A stretch of DNA of 64,000 nucleotides. It comes from Amycolatopsis vastitatis. GTDB lineage: Bacteria; Actinomycetota; Actinomycetes; Mycobacteriales; Pseudonocardiaceae. This document shows positions 24,250 to 33,601 of this stretch, piece after piece (position 1 is the stretch's first letter; every line of letters starts with the position of its first letter). A model generated the notes under the pieces. The model had not been told where the DNA came from. It saw only the letters and a program-made list of their open reading frames with translations, and searched no databases. A program made the position numbers and the translations under genes. The DNA lies in NCBI RefSeq assembly GCF_002234595.1, contig NZ_NMUL01000040.1:62001-126000 (forward strand). Direction: 5' to 3'.

Positions 24250-26902
24250 CGCCGGCAATCGCCGAGCGCAGGGCCGTGACCGCCTCGGCCGCGCCGGCCG
24301 GGTTCGTGCCACCGCCCTGGGCCATGTCGGGCTTGCCGCCACCCCGGCCGCCGATCTTCTCGGCGAACGAAGGCACGAGCTTGCCCGCGGCGATGCCCTT
24401 CTCCTGGGCCGCCTTGGTCGTCGCGACGACGAAGCTCAGCTTCTCGCCGGCCGGCGAGAACAGCGCCACGACCCCCGGCCGCGAGCCGAGCCGGCCGCGG
24501 ATGTCCGAGGCCAGCGCGCGCAGGCCGTTGCCGTCGACGTCGGGCACGACCTCGGCCACGACGGTGACGCCGCCGATGTTCTGCGCCTTGTCGACCAGCG
24601 CGCCCGCCGACCCCAGCACCTGCTGGGTCTTGAGCTGCGCGATCTCCTTCTCGGCGTTCTTCAGCCGGGTCAGGACGTCCTCGATGCGGCCCGGCAGCTG
24701 GTCGGACGGCACCTTGAAGGTGTTCGCCAGCTGCGAGACCAGCAACTGCTCCTTGCGGACGTACTTCAGCGCGTCGCCGCCGACGAGCGCCTCGACGCGG
24801 TGCACGCCCGAGCCGATGGAGGCGTCGGAGACCAGCTTGACCAGGCCGAGCTGGCCGATCCGGTCGACGTGCGTGCCGCCGCAGAGCTCGCGGGAGTACT
24901 CGCCCATGTCGACCACGCGGACGTCGTTGCCGTACTTCTCGCCGAACAGCGCGACCGCGCCCAGCTCGAGGGCCTTGTCCTTGGTCGTGGTGTAGCTCTG
25001 CACCTCGACGTTGGTCTGGAGGTAGTCGTTGACCTCCTCCTCGACCTCGGTCAGCACGTCCGAGGACACCGAGCCGGGCGTGGTGAAGTCGAACCGCATG
25101 CGGCCCGGCGAGTTCAGCGAACCCGCCTGCGCCGCGCGCTTGCCGTAGGCGCCGCGGACGGCGGCGTGCACCAGGTGCGTCGCGGAGTGCGAACGCTCGA
25201 TGGAGAGCCGGCGGTGCGCGTCGACCGAACCGGTGAGCTTGGTGTCCAGGCCGACCTCGCCGTCGGTGACCTCGACGCGGTGCACGAACAGGCCGGGGAC
25301 GATCTTCTGGACGTCCAGGACCTTCAGCTCGACACCGTCGCCGAGCAGCACACCGGTGTCGGCGACCTGGCCACCGCTCTCGGCGTAGAACGGCGTCCGG
25401 TCGAGGACCAGCTCGGCCTTCTTGCCCGCGGAGACGCTGCGGACCGGCTGCCCGTCTTCGAGCAGCGCGACGACCTTCGCCTCGGCCTGCAGGTCGGTGT
25501 AGCCGAGGAACTCGGTCTCGCCGTGCTGCTCCAGGACCTTCCGGTACTCGGAGAGGTCGCCGTGGCCGGTCTTGCGGGCCGCCGCGTCCGCCTTCGCGCG
25601 GGTCCGCTGCTCGTTCATGAGCGTGCGGAAGCCGTCCTCGTCGACGGTCAGGCCCTGCTCGGCCGCCATCTCGAGGGTCAGGTCGATCGGGAAGCCGTAG
25701 GTGTCGTGCAGCTGGAACGCCTTGTCACCGGCCAGCACGTCACCGCCGCCGCGCTTGGTCTCCTCGGCCGCCATGTCGAAGATGCGCGAACCGCTCGTCA
25801 GGGTCGAGAGGAACGCCTCCTCCTCGATCCGGACGACCTCGTTGATGCGGTCGAAGCCGTCGACCAGCTCGGGGTAGGTCGGGCCCATGGTGTCGCGCAC
25901 GACCTTCGCGAACTCCTGCAGCACCGGCTCCTGCACGCCCAGCAGGCGGGTGGAGCGGACGATGCGGCGCAGGAGCCGGCGCAGCACGTAACCGCGGCCG
26001 TCGTTGCCCGGGGTGACGCCGTCGCCGATCAGCAGGACGCCGGTGCGGGCGTGGTCGGCGATCACGCGGAAGCGGACGTCGTCGGCGTGGTTCGAGCCGT
26101 AGCGGCGGCCGGAGAACTCCTCCGCGCGGCCGATCACCGGCCGCACGAGGTCCGTCTCGTAGACGTTCTCGACGCCCTGAAGGATCGTCGCGACGCGCTC
26201 GACGCCCATGCCGGTGTCGATGTTCTTCGCGGGCAGCTCGCCGAGGATCGGGAAGTCCTTCTTGCCGCTGCCCTCACCCCGGATGTTCTGCATGAACACG
26301 AGGTTCCAGATCTCGATGTAGCGGTCCTCGTCGACGACCGGGCCGCCCTCGCGGCCGTATTCCGGCCCGCGGTCGTAGTAGATCTCCGAGCACGGGCCGC
26401 ACGGGCCCGGGATGCCCATCGACCAGAAGTTGTCGACCATGTCGCGCGCCTGGATGCGCTCGCCGGGCAGGCCGGTGAGCTTGCGCCACAGGCCCGCGGC
26501 TTCGGAGTCGTCCTCGTAGACCGTCGCCCAGATCCGGTCCGGGTCGAGGCCGAAGCCGCCTTCGCTCTGGGGCTTGGTGATCAGCTCCCAGGCGTACTCG
26601 ATGGCGCCTTCCTTGAAGTAGTCGCCGAAGGAGAAGTTGCCGGCCATCTGGAAGAACGTGTTGTGCCGGGTGGTCTTGCCGACCTCGTCGATGTCCGGCG
26701 TGCGCACGCACTTCTGCACGGAGGTCGCGCGCGGGTACGGCGGCGGCGCCTCACCGAGGAAGTACGGCTTGAACTGCACCATGCCGGCGTTGACGAACAG
26801 CAGGTTCGGGTCGTCGAGGATCAGCGGCGCGCTGGGCACGCGCGTGTGCCCCTTGCCCTCGAAATGGCGCAGGAAACGATCGGTGATTTCGTGTGTGTCC
26901 AC
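24242..26902 (-). CDS. alaS: Alanyl-tRNA synthetase
   Basis: An 886-residue class II synthetase. The N-terminal catalytic core (HEITDRFLRHFEGKGHTRVPSAPL) is followed by the tRNA-recognition domain, an editing domain with HSATHLVHA and CGGTHV zinc/editing motifs, and a C-terminal DHHA1 region rich in Gly and Ala. Translation starts at GTG 26902. It is the first gene of the alaS-ruvX-mltG-aroE run. Confidence 0.97.
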   Translation of the reverse strand: MDTHEITDRFLRHFEGKGHTRVPSAPLILDDPNLLFVNAGMVQFKPYFLGEAPPPYPRATSVQKCVRTPDIDEVGKTTRHNTFFQMAGNFSFGDYFKEGAIEYAWELITKPQSEGGFGLDPDRIWATVYEDDSEAAGLWRKLTGLPGERIQARDMVDNFWSMGIPGPCGPCSEIYYDRGPEYGREGGPVVDEDRYIEIWNLVFMQNIRGEGSGKKDFPILGELPAKNIDTGMGVERVATILQGVENVYETDLVRPVIGRAEEFSGRRYGSNHADDVRFRVIADHARTGVLLIGDGVTPGNDGRGYVLRRLLRRIVRSTRLLGVQEPVLQEFAKVVRDTMGPTYPELVDGFDRINEVVRIEEEAFLSTLTSGSRIFDMAAEETKRGGGDVLAGDKAFQLHDTYGFPIDLTLEMAAEQGLTVDEDGFRTLMNEQRTRAKADAAARKTGHGDLSEYRKVLEQHGETEFLGYTDLQAEAKVVALLEDGQPVRSVSAGKKAELVLDRTPFYAESGGQVADTGVLLGDGVELKVLDVQKIVPGLFVHRVEVTDGEVGLDTKLTGSVDAHRRLSIERSHSATHLVHAAVRGAYGKRAAQAGSLNSPGRMRFDFTTPGSVSSDVLTEVEEEVNDYLQTNVEVQSYTTTKDKALELGAVALFGEKYGNDVRVVDMGEYSRELCGGTHVDRIGQLGLVKLVSDASIGSGVHRVEALVGGDALKYVRKEQLLVSQLANTFKVPSDQLPGRIEDVLTRLKNAEKEIAQLKTQQVLGSAGALVDKAQNIGGVTVVAEVVPDVDGNGLRALASDIRGRLGSRPGVVALFSPAGEKLSFVVATTKAAQEKGIAAGKLVPSFAEKIGGRGGGKPDMAQGGGTNPAGAAEAVTALRSAIAGVG

Positions 26903-26975
26903 GGGTCAGTCCTAGTAGCTGGTGGCGAAGAACGGGGTCGGCGGCGACGGCGGAAGGGTTCCGGGCAGGCCCGGA

Positions 26976-27281
26976 TCAGCCCTCCGCCCGGCGAGCTCGC
27001 CGGACCGGGCGCCGGGCGGCGGCAGCGTGCCGTCCCTCGGCGCGGGGCGCCGTGACGCCCGTCCGCTCCTCGACCATGTCGTGCAGCTCCTGTTCCCGCT
27101 CGTTCATGCCCGCGCGCACCTCGGCGCCGAACGAACCGACGGCACCGGCCAGCTCGCGCACGGCTTCACCCAGGTTCGATGCTAACCCGGCCGGGGTGGC
27201 CTGACGAGCGGTTTCGGTGGCCTTGCGGGACAGCGCGACGCCGGCGACCACGCCGACGCCGAGCCAGAACAGCCGCCTCAT
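26976..27281 (-). CDS. DUF6167-type small membrane-anchored protein
   Basis: A 101-residue protein with one N-terminal hydrophobic segment (about residues 3-18), an amphipathic middle (NEREQELHDMVEE) and an Arg/Ala-rich tail. Such proteins commonly sit upstream of alaS in actinobacteria. The ATG at 27281 overlaps the preceding stop (ATGA). Function is unknown. Confidence 0.75.
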   Translation of the reverse strand: MRRLFWLGVGVVAGVALSRKATETARQATPAGLASNLGEAVRELAGAVGSFGAEVRAGMNEREQELHDMVEERTGVTAPRAEGRHAAAARRPVRRARRAEG

Positions 27282-27664
27282 TTGCCGGCCTTCCTCGCGG
27301 CCTTCAGGGCGCTCTTCTTCTTGCGCGCCCTGATCGCCTTGCTGAGCCCGTAGGACAGCGCCGCGGTCTTGACGAGCGGGCCGCCTAGCGTCGCGGTGAA
27401 CACGGACGTCAGCGCGGAGACGTTGCCGGTGACCGCCTGCGCGTTCGCGGTGATCCCGTCGACCCGCTCGAGCTGGGTGTTGACGTGCGTGATCGTCTCG
27501 TTCGCGCCGATCAGCAGCGGATCGGTGTTGCTGTTGGTGCGCTCGATCGCCTCGGTGGCCGCGTCCAGCGTCTTGCCGAGCTTGATCAGCGGGATCGCCA
27601 GCAGGACGACCAGCACCACGAATGCTCCTGCGGCGATCAACGCGGCGATCTGCCCTGCCGACAC
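27278..27664 (-). CDS. DUF948 membrane-anchored coiled protein
   Basis: A 128-residue protein with an N-terminal transmembrane helix (about 6-28), an amphipathic helical stretch with LERVDGITANAQAVTGNVSAL, and a Lys/Arg-rich C-terminus (ARKKKSALKAARKAGK). It is translationally coupled to the DUF6167 gene and likely works with it at the membrane. Confidence 0.8.
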   Translation of the reverse strand: MSAGQIAALIAAGAFVVLVVLLAIPLIKLGKTLDAATEAIERTNSNTDPLLIGANETITHVNTQLERVDGITANAQAVTGNVSALTSVFTATLGGPLVKTAALSYGLSKAIRARKKKSALKAARKAGK

Positions 27665-27792
27665 GGGCCCTCCTCGGTTCAGGGGTCGGGATGCCGACTG
27701 AGGTTACCGCCTGGCCGGGTCCCCGACCGTGTCACCCCGCCCGGCCCCGAAAACGCCTCGCCCCGGCCGTCGCGGGGCGGTACACCTGGGCG

Positions 27793-28674
27793 ATGGGACA
27801 CGACGACGGACCCGGCCGCCGCGTACTCGCCGGGCCGGCAGGCACGGCGGCCGACGTACTGACCGCGTTGCCCGGCGCCGACCTGACGACGGTCCAACTG
27901 GAGGTGGCGCGCCGCCGCGCGGACCGCCTGGCCGCGCCCGACGTGCTGCGCCGGCACCGGGACGACCGGTTCGTCGCGCCGAGCCCGCTGCCGTTCGCCG
28001 TGCTGCGGCGGGCCGAGGACGCGCTCTTGACCGCGGCTTCCGCGTTCGACCTGGTCGCGCTCGCGCCGCTGGTGCCGCTGGGCACGCACTCGGTGGTGAC
28101 CGGGCTGGCGCAGCACCGGATGGTGCCCACCGGCCGCGGCACCGAGGTCGCCGCGGATCCGACGACCGGGCTGGCGCTGGAAGCGGCGGTCCGGCGCACG
28201 GGTCTCGCTCCGGTCCGGCTGGCGACGGTCCAGCGGGTGGTCCGCGCCCAGCACGTCGGCGGGGCCGGGCTGTACGCGCACTTTTCGCTGTTCGGCGCGG
28301 TGACTGCAGGCCGGGACACCGGCAACCTCGAGTTCGAGCGACGGCACGTCGCCGAGCACGCCCGGCTGATGGTGGCGGGGTGCCGGGCACTGGGCGCGTC
28401 CGCCGTCGAGCTGGCGGTGACCGTGCTCGACCCGCGTTTCGCGGACCTGCTCGACGCGGTGGACGTGCCGGTCCGGCCGTTCCCGGAGCGCGAAGGCGGC
28501 CGAGGCGGGTACTACGAGGGTCTCTGCTTCAAGGTGTACGCGTCCTTCGGCGGCGAACTCGCCGAAGTCGGCGACGGCGGCTTCACGCCGTGGACGCGCA
28601 AGCTCCTGGGCAACGCGAAGGAGCGGCTCATGACGAGCGGCCTCGGCGTCGACCGGCTCGCGACGCTCCTCTAA
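27793..28674 (+). CDS. Stand-alone class II aminoacyl-tRNA-synthetase-like protein
   Basis: A 293-residue protein I cannot name. Its layout resembles the HisRS/HisZ catalytic core: LVALAPLVPLG then TEVAADPTTGLALEAA (where HisRS has the Dr-LRPE-T element), VRLATVQRVVRAQ (motif 2-like) and HFSLFGAVTAGRDTGNLEFERRHVAEHARLMVAGCRALG. No anticodon-binding domain is present. ATG 27793 fits the codon bias. It may be a paralogue acting on an amino acid or a carrier. The fold call is inference. Confidence 0.6.
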   Translation: MGHDDGPGRRVLAGPAGTAADVLTALPGADLTTVQLEVARRRADRLAAPDVLRRHRDDRFVAPSPLPFAVLRRAEDALLTAASAFDLVALAPLVPLGTHSVVTGLAQHRMVPTGRGTEVAADPTTGLALEAAVRRTGLAPVRLATVQRVVRAQHVGGAGLYAHFSLFGAVTAGRDTGNLEFERRHVAEHARLMVAGCRALGASAVELAVTVLDPRFADLLDAVDVPVRPFPEREGGRGGYYEGLCFKVYASFGGELAEVGDGGFTPWTRKLLGNAKERLMTSGLGVDRLATLL

Positions 28675-29516
28675 CGCTCCTTGACGACCGCGCGGTAAAG
28701 CGCCGCCATGTCTTCGTCGCCGTGGCCCGCTTCGACCGCCGCTTCCAGGTGCTGCAGGACCGCCTTCGCGCCCGCCACGTCGACGTCGTCGCCCGCGGCT
28801 TCCACCACCAGCCGGGCGTCCTTCGCGGCCAGCCCGGCCGGGAACGCCGCCGGGTACTCGCCGGACAGCATCGCGGCGCCCTTGACGTGCGCGTAGCCGA
28901 CGTCCAGCCCGCCGCCCTCGATCGTCTCCAGGAACAGCGCGGGGTCGAGGCCCAGCGCCCGGGCCAGGCCGAGGCTTTCGGCCGTGCCGTTGGTCAGCGC
29001 GAGCACCCAGGCGTTCATCACCAGCTTCAGGCGGCTGCCCCGGCCGGCCGGGCCGAGCCACTGCGTCTTCACGCCGACCGCGTCGAACACCGGCGTCGCC
29101 TTCGGGCGCGCCTCTTCCGGACCGGACGCCAGGACCTGCAGCTGCGCCTGCTCGGCGGGCTGCCGGGTGCCGAGCACCGGCGCGTCGACGAACACCACGC
29201 CCGCCTGCTCGGCCGTGGCGGCCAGGCGGTCGGTCCAGTCGAGGCCGACCGTGCTCATCTGCAGCCACAACGTTCCCGAAGCAGGCGAAGCGGCTTCGAA
29301 TGCTTCGGCGACGGCGGGGCCGTCGGCCAGCATCGTCACGAGGATGTCCGCGCCTTCGGCCGCCGACGCCGCCGAGTCCGCGATCGTCGCGACGTCAGCG
29401 AGGGGCTCGGCCTTTTCGCGGGTCCGGTTCCAGACCCGGACGTCGAGGCCCGCCTTGGCGATGTTGGCCGCCATCGGGGCGCCCATGATCCCGGTTCCGA
29501 GAAACGCGACAGTCAT
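28671..29516 (-). CDS. 3-hydroxyisobutyrate dehydrogenase-family oxidoreductase
   Basis: A 281-residue beta-hydroxyacid dehydrogenase or imine-reductase relative. The Rossmann motif GTGIMGAPMAANIAKAG starts at residue 7, and the conserved catalytic lysine region reads RLKLVMNAW, followed by an all-helical C-terminal domain. It overlaps the convergent class II-like gene by 4 bases. The substrate cannot be told from the context. Confidence 0.87.
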   Translation of the reverse strand: MTVAFLGTGIMGAPMAANIAKAGLDVRVWNRTREKAEPLADVATIADSAASAAEGADILVTMLADGPAVAEAFEAASPASGTLWLQMSTVGLDWTDRLAATAEQAGVVFVDAPVLGTRQPAEQAQLQVLASGPEEARPKATPVFDAVGVKTQWLGPAGRGSRLKLVMNAWVLALTNGTAESLGLARALGLDPALFLETIEGGGLDVGYAHVKGAAMLSGEYPAAFPAGLAAKDARLVVEAAGDDVDVAGAKAVLQHLEAAVEAGHGDEDMAALYRAVVKER

Positions 29517-29553
29517 GTCGCCATCGTGCCGAAGGCGCGCCGCGCCCGCGCGC

Positions 29554-29937
29554 TCAGTAGTCGCCGAGGAGGCAGAAGGGGTGGCCCGCCGGGTCGGCGT
29601 AGACGCGCCAGCCGCGGCCGCCGAGGTCCGGGTCGAGCAGGCGGCCGCCGTTCGCCAGGACCACGTGGTGCGACTCCCGGAAGTCGTCGACCTCGAAGTC
29701 GAGGTGGAACTGCTGGGGGGAGGCCGGGTCGGGCCAGCTCGGCGGCCGGTGGTCCGGCGCTCGCTGGAACCCCAGCACCAGGCCGTTCACGTGGAGGGTC
29801 GACCAGTCCTCGTCGACCCGCCAGCGCGGGTCGGGCCGGTCCACCTCGCCGCCGAGCAGCGCCTGGTAGAAGCGGGCGAGCACGACAGGTTCCGGACAGT
29901 CCAAGACGACGCACTGCAACGTCGCGGGCACGGGCAC
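29554..29937 (-). CDS. VOC-family (glyoxalase-like) protein
   Basis: A 127-residue single-domain VOC protein with paired beta-alpha-beta modules (LQCVVLDCPEPVVLARFYQALLGG and FHLDFEVDDFRESHHVVLANGG). Ending in DPAGHPFCLLGDY, it resembles glyoxalase-like domain 6 proteins. Tandem GTG codons at 29937 and 29931 are alternative starts. Function is unassigned. Confidence 0.82.
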   Translation of the reverse strand: MPVPATLQCVVLDCPEPVVLARFYQALLGGEVDRPDPRWRVDEDWSTLHVNGLVLGFQRAPDHRPPSWPDPASPQQFHLDFEVDDFRESHHVVLANGGRLLDPDLGGRGWRVYADPAGHPFCLLGDY

Positions 29938-30053
29938 GCCTCCTGCCGTCGCGCGGCCCTTCCGGCGTTCCGGGCCGCCTCAGGCCGCGAGCTTACGAAA
30001 CGCGATGACCCCGGCACCGGCGGCCCGGGATCCGGCGAACGGTGTTCAACGCG

Positions 30054-30073
30054 GCGTGAAGCCCCCTTCACGC
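30054..30073. terminator. Hairpin downstream of rarA
   Basis: GCGTGAAG-CCCC-CTTCACGC lies 5 bases beyond the rarA stop. It is a compact possible terminator. Confidence 0.6.
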
Positions 30074-30078
30074 TGAGA

Positions 30079-31455
30079 TCACTGTCCGCGGATCGTCCGG
30101 CGCAGCTTCGGGACGCGCTCGGCGAGCGGGCGCTCGGCGCCGCGCTGTGTCGGCTCGTAGTAGTCCTTGCCCACCAGCTCGTCCGGCGGGTACTGCTGCG
30201 CCAGCACGCCTTCCGGCACGTTGTGCGGGTACCGGTAGCCCTGAGCGTTGCCCAGTTTCTTGGCTCCCGCGTAGTGCCCGTCGCGCAGGTGCGGCGGGAC
30301 GGTGCCGGCCAGTCCGGCGCGGACGTCGGCCAGCGCGGCGTCGATGCCCGTCACCACCGCGTTGGACTTCGGCGCGGTCGCCAGGTGGATCGTGGCCTGG
30401 GCCAGCGCCAGCCGTCCCTCCGGCATGCCGATGAACTGCACCGCGTGCGCGGCCGCGACCGCCGCCTGCAGGGCCGTCGGGTCGGCCAGGCCGACGTCCT
30501 CGCTGGCGTGCACGACCAGCCGCCGGGCGAGGAACCGCGGGTCCTCCCCGGCCTCGATCATCCGGGCCAGGTAGTGCAGCGCGGCGTCCACATCGGACCC
30601 GCGGATCGACTTGATGAACGCGCTGATCACGTCGTAGTGCTGGTCGCCGTCGCGGTCGTACCGCACCGCCGCCTTGTCCACAGTGGACTCGACGGTGGCC
30701 AGATCGATCGTCTTCGCCTCGGTGGCCGAAGCCGCGTCGGCCGCCGCCTCCAGCGCGGTGAGCGCGCGGCGCGCGTCCCCGCCCGCGAGCCGGACGAGGT
30801 GGGCGCGCGCGTCCTCGGTCAGCGTCAGCTCACCGCCGAGGCCGCGCTCGTCGGCCAGGGCACGCTCGATCAGCTCGGTGATGTCGGCGTCGGTCAGCGG
30901 GCGCAGCTGCAGCACGAGCGACCGCGACAGCAGCGGGGACACGACCGAGAACGACGGGTTCTCGGTCGTCGCCGCGACGAGCAGCACGGTGCGGTCCTCG
31001 ACCGCGCCGAGCAGCGCGTCCTGCTGGGTCTTGGAGAACCGGTGCACCTCGTCGATGAACAGCACGGTGTTCTCGGCGTTGTACTGACGGCGCCGCCGCG
31101 CCTCCTCGATGACCCCGCGCACTTCCTTGACGCCGGCCGAAAGCGCGGACATCGCGACGAACCGGCGGCCGGTGGCGATCGAGACCAGGTTGGCCAGCGT
31201 CGTCTTACCCGTGCCGGGCGGGCCGTAGAGCAGCACCGACGCCGGCGCGGCGCCCTCGACCAGCCGCCGCAGCGGCGCGCCTTCGCGCAGCAGGTGCTGC
31301 TGGCCGACGACCTCGCCGAGCGAACGCGGGCGCATCCGCACGGCCAGCGGCGAACTGGCCGGGTCCGCGTGCGGTTCCACGCCCGCGTTCGACCCCGTGC
31401 GCTCCGGCGGAGGCGCGATGTCGGCGTTCACGGTAAATAGCTCGTCCTGTGCCAC
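30079..31455 (-). CDS. rarA: Replication-associated recombination ATPase RarA (MgsA)
   Basis: A 458-residue AAA+ clamp-loader-like ATPase of replication-fork maintenance. It carries Walker A GPPGTGKTTLAN, Walker B VLFIDEVHRFSKTQQD, sensor 1 ATTENPSFSV and a tetramerisation domain ending with the family motif GYRYPHNVPEG. I use GTG 31455 (VAQDELFTVN) because the seven codons before it lack support. It corresponds to Rv2559c in position. Confidence 0.95.
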   Translation of the reverse strand: MAQDELFTVNADIAPPPERTGSNAGVEPHADPASSPLAVRMRPRSLGEVVGQQHLLREGAPLRRLVEGAAPASVLLYGPPGTGKTTLANLVSIATGRRFVAMSALSAGVKEVRGVIEEARRRRQYNAENTVLFIDEVHRFSKTQQDALLGAVEDRTVLLVAATTENPSFSVVSPLLSRSLVLQLRPLTDADITELIERALADERGLGGELTLTEDARAHLVRLAGGDARRALTALEAAADAASATEAKTIDLATVESTVDKAAVRYDRDGDQHYDVISAFIKSIRGSDVDAALHYLARMIEAGEDPRFLARRLVVHASEDVGLADPTALQAAVAAAHAVQFIGMPEGRLALAQATIHLATAPKSNAVVTGIDAALADVRAGLAGTVPPHLRDGHYAGAKKLGNAQGYRYPHNVPEGVLAQQYPPDELVGKDYYEPTQRGAERPLAERVPKLRRTIRGQ

Positions 31456-31532
31456 ACCGATGACGTTAACCGACACCCCCGACAGAACCCCTTGCCGCGG
31501 TCCCCGGATCGGCGCTACCGTCGTGATGACTG

Positions 31533-31560
31533 GTTGACCGAAAGTGCGATTCCGGTCAAC
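31533..31560. promoter_or_regulatory. Operator-like inverted repeat before TetR-P450
   Basis: GTTGACCG (31533-31540) and CGGTCAAC (31553-31560) form an exact 8-bp dyad with a 12-base spacer, about 40 bases before the TetR start. It is a likely autorepressor site. Confidence 0.6.
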
Positions 31561-31597
31561 AGGTCAAACGCTCAACGAGCCAGCAGGTGAACGACAC

Positions 31598-32293
31598 ATG
31601 AGCCATCCCAACCGCGAACGTGCCGACCGCATCCTGGACGCGGCGGGCGAGCTGCTGCTGCGCATGGGCTACCGCAAGGTGGCGATCGACGACATCGCGC
31701 GCGCGGTCGGCATCGGCAAGGGCACCGTCTACCTGCACTGGCGCAACAAGGAGCTGCTGTTCCAGGCGCTGATGATGCGCGAATCGGCCGACCTCACCGA
31801 CGAGATCCTGAGCGCGGTCAAGGCCGACCCGGCGATGATCCTCCCGCACCGGATGATCTCGGCGTCGTTCCGCACCACCCATCGCCGTCCGCTGGTGATG
31901 GCGATGCTGCGCGGCAACGCCGAGATGTTCGGCTCGATGGGCGATCTCGCCCTGCGCAAGCAGCAGGACGAGCTGCGCGCGCAGTTCGAGGACACGATGC
32001 TGCGGCACGGCCTGGTCCGGACGGACGTGCCGAACCTGTCCTTCGCGATCAACGCCACGACGGTCGGCTTCTACTTCGGCGGAACGCTCACCGACGAGTT
32101 CGACGGCATCCCGCTGGAGGCGAGGGCGGACGCCCTCGCGCACGTCATCCGCACCGCTTTCGAGCCGGCCGGCGAGCCCGATCCCGAGGCGGTCGCGGAA
32201 GTGGCGGCGGAACTGGGTGCGGCGCTCGAAGAGCTCGTCGCGGGCTACCGGAACGGGATCTACGCACACGATCCCACCAGGGCACCCGGCTGA
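31598..32293 (+). CDS. TetR-family regulator of the P450 gene
   Basis: A 231-residue TetR protein. The helix-turn-helix (AIDDIARAVGIGKGTVYLHWRNKELLF) is at about residues 29-55, and a helical ligand-binding domain follows. ATG 31598 gives the usual MSHPNRERADRIL start. The P450 gene begins 34 bases after its stop, so the two are probably co-transcribed. The ligand may be a P450 substrate. Confidence 0.9.
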   Translation: MSHPNRERADRILDAAGELLLRMGYRKVAIDDIARAVGIGKGTVYLHWRNKELLFQALMMRESADLTDEILSAVKADPAMILPHRMISASFRTTHRRPLVMAMLRGNAEMFGSMGDLALRKQQDELRAQFEDTMLRHGLVRTDVPNLSFAINATTVGFYFGGTLTDEFDGIPLEARADALAHVIRTAFEPAGEPDPEAVAEVAAELGAALEELVAGYRNGIYAHDPTRAPG

Positions 32294-32327
32294 TCCCGGG
32301 GCCACACAGGGGAAAGAAGGGGCGGAA

Positions 32328-33539
32328 ATGACCACCACACTGGCGGACACCTGGGGACTCCACGCCTCCCAGTTCTGGCTGCGGGGGAAGCAGCCGGAAA
32401 ACCGCGTCGAGTTCGCCGCGGAACTGGGGATGTGGAACGTCTACGGGCACCCGGAGATCGAGGAGATCCTCCGCGACCCGGCCACGTTCTCGTCCGACAC
32501 GACCCGGCTGGTGCCGAAGGAGATGATGCCGGACGCCGACCTCGAAGCGATGTCGGCGGGCAACCTCCTGCAGCTGGACCCGCCACTGCACAACAAGATG
32601 CGCAAGCTCGTCAGCCGCGCCTTCACGCCGAAGGTGGTGGCGGACCTCGAGCCGCGGATCGCCGCGATCACCCACGAGATGCTCGACGCCGTCACCACTC
32701 CCGGACGGCTGGAACTGGTCGAGGACCTGGCCTACCCGCTGCCGGTGATCGTGATCGCCGAGCTGCTGGGCGTCCCGGCGAGCGACCGGCACCTGTTCAA
32801 GGGCTGGGTGGACAAGATGTTCGAGTCCTCCGAGCAGCTTTCGCTGGTGAAGAAGGACGAAAAGCAGGACGAAGCGATCAAGAAGTCCTTGGAGGGCCAG
32901 AAGTCGCTCACCGACTACCTCGGCGTGCACGTCGACGAGCGGCGGAAGCAGCCGCGCGAAGACCTGCTGACGAAGCTGGTCGAAGCCGAGGTGGACGGCG
33001 AACGGCTGTCGCGCAACGAAGTCGTCAACTTCGCCAACATCCTGCTGCTGGCCGGGCACATCACCACCACGATGCTGCTCGGCAACTCGGTGCTGTGCCT
33101 GGACACGCACCGGGAGTGGGACGAGCGGGCCCGCGCGGACCGGTCGCTCGTGCCGCCGGCGATCGAGGAGTCGCTGCGGTTCCTCACGCCGTTCGCGGCG
33201 GTGGCCCGCACGACCATGCGGGAGGTCGAGGTGGGTGGCGTCACCGTGCCCGCCGACCAGCTGCTGATGCTCTGGGTGGCGGCGGCCAACCGGGACGAGC
33301 GGGTGTTCACCGACCCGGGCACGTTCACCCCGCTGCGCGATCCGAACCCGCACCTGGCCTTCGGCCGCGGTATCCACTTCTGCATCGGCGCGCCGCTCGC
33401 GCGGCTGGAGGGCCGGGTGGCACTGAACATCCTGTTCGACCGCTACCCGGCGCTGCGCACGATCCCGGGTGAGCCGCCGAAGTTCCAGGTCAACCCGAAC
33501 ATGACCGGGGTGCGGGAGCTGCCGCTCACCACGGCGTAG
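32328..33539 (+). CDS. Cytochrome P450
   Basis: A 403-residue bacterial P450. The heme-binding loop is FGRGIHFCIGAPLAR with thiolate C352, and E281-x-x-R284 is the K-helix salt bridge. The I-helix reads AGHITT (242-247), so the acidic residue that usually precedes the catalytic Thr is Ile. No ferredoxin or reductase gene lies beside it. GGGGCGG precedes the ATG. The substrate is unknown. Confidence 0.95.
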   Translation: MTTTLADTWGLHASQFWLRGKQPENRVEFAAELGMWNVYGHPEIEEILRDPATFSSDTTRLVPKEMMPDADLEAMSAGNLLQLDPPLHNKMRKLVSRAFTPKVVADLEPRIAAITHEMLDAVTTPGRLELVEDLAYPLPVIVIAELLGVPASDRHLFKGWVDKMFESSEQLSLVKKDEKQDEAIKKSLEGQKSLTDYLGVHVDERRKQPREDLLTKLVEAEVDGERLSRNEVVNFANILLLAGHITTTMLLGNSVLCLDTHREWDERARADRSLVPPAIEESLRFLTPFAAVARTTMREVEVGGVTVPADQLLMLWVAAANRDERVFTDPGTFTPLRDPNPHLAFGRGIHFCIGAPLARLEGRVALNILFDRYPALRTIPGEPPKFQVNPNMTGVRELPLTTA

Positions 33540-33601
33540 GCCGGTTGCGCCCTGGGCGAACACCCTCGCCCGGGGCGCCCGGCTTGCCCGATGGTGGGAC
33601 G

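Noticed and set aside
24250..24342. N-terminal extension of ruvX
   Set aside because: It would overlap alaS by up to 100 bases and adds Arg/Pro-rich non-conserved residues.
21023..27055. A 2010-codon open frame antisense to aroE-mltG-ruvX-alaS
   Set aside because: It mirrors well-conserved genes on the other strand, has a composition expected of high-GC third-position shadows and shows no domain.
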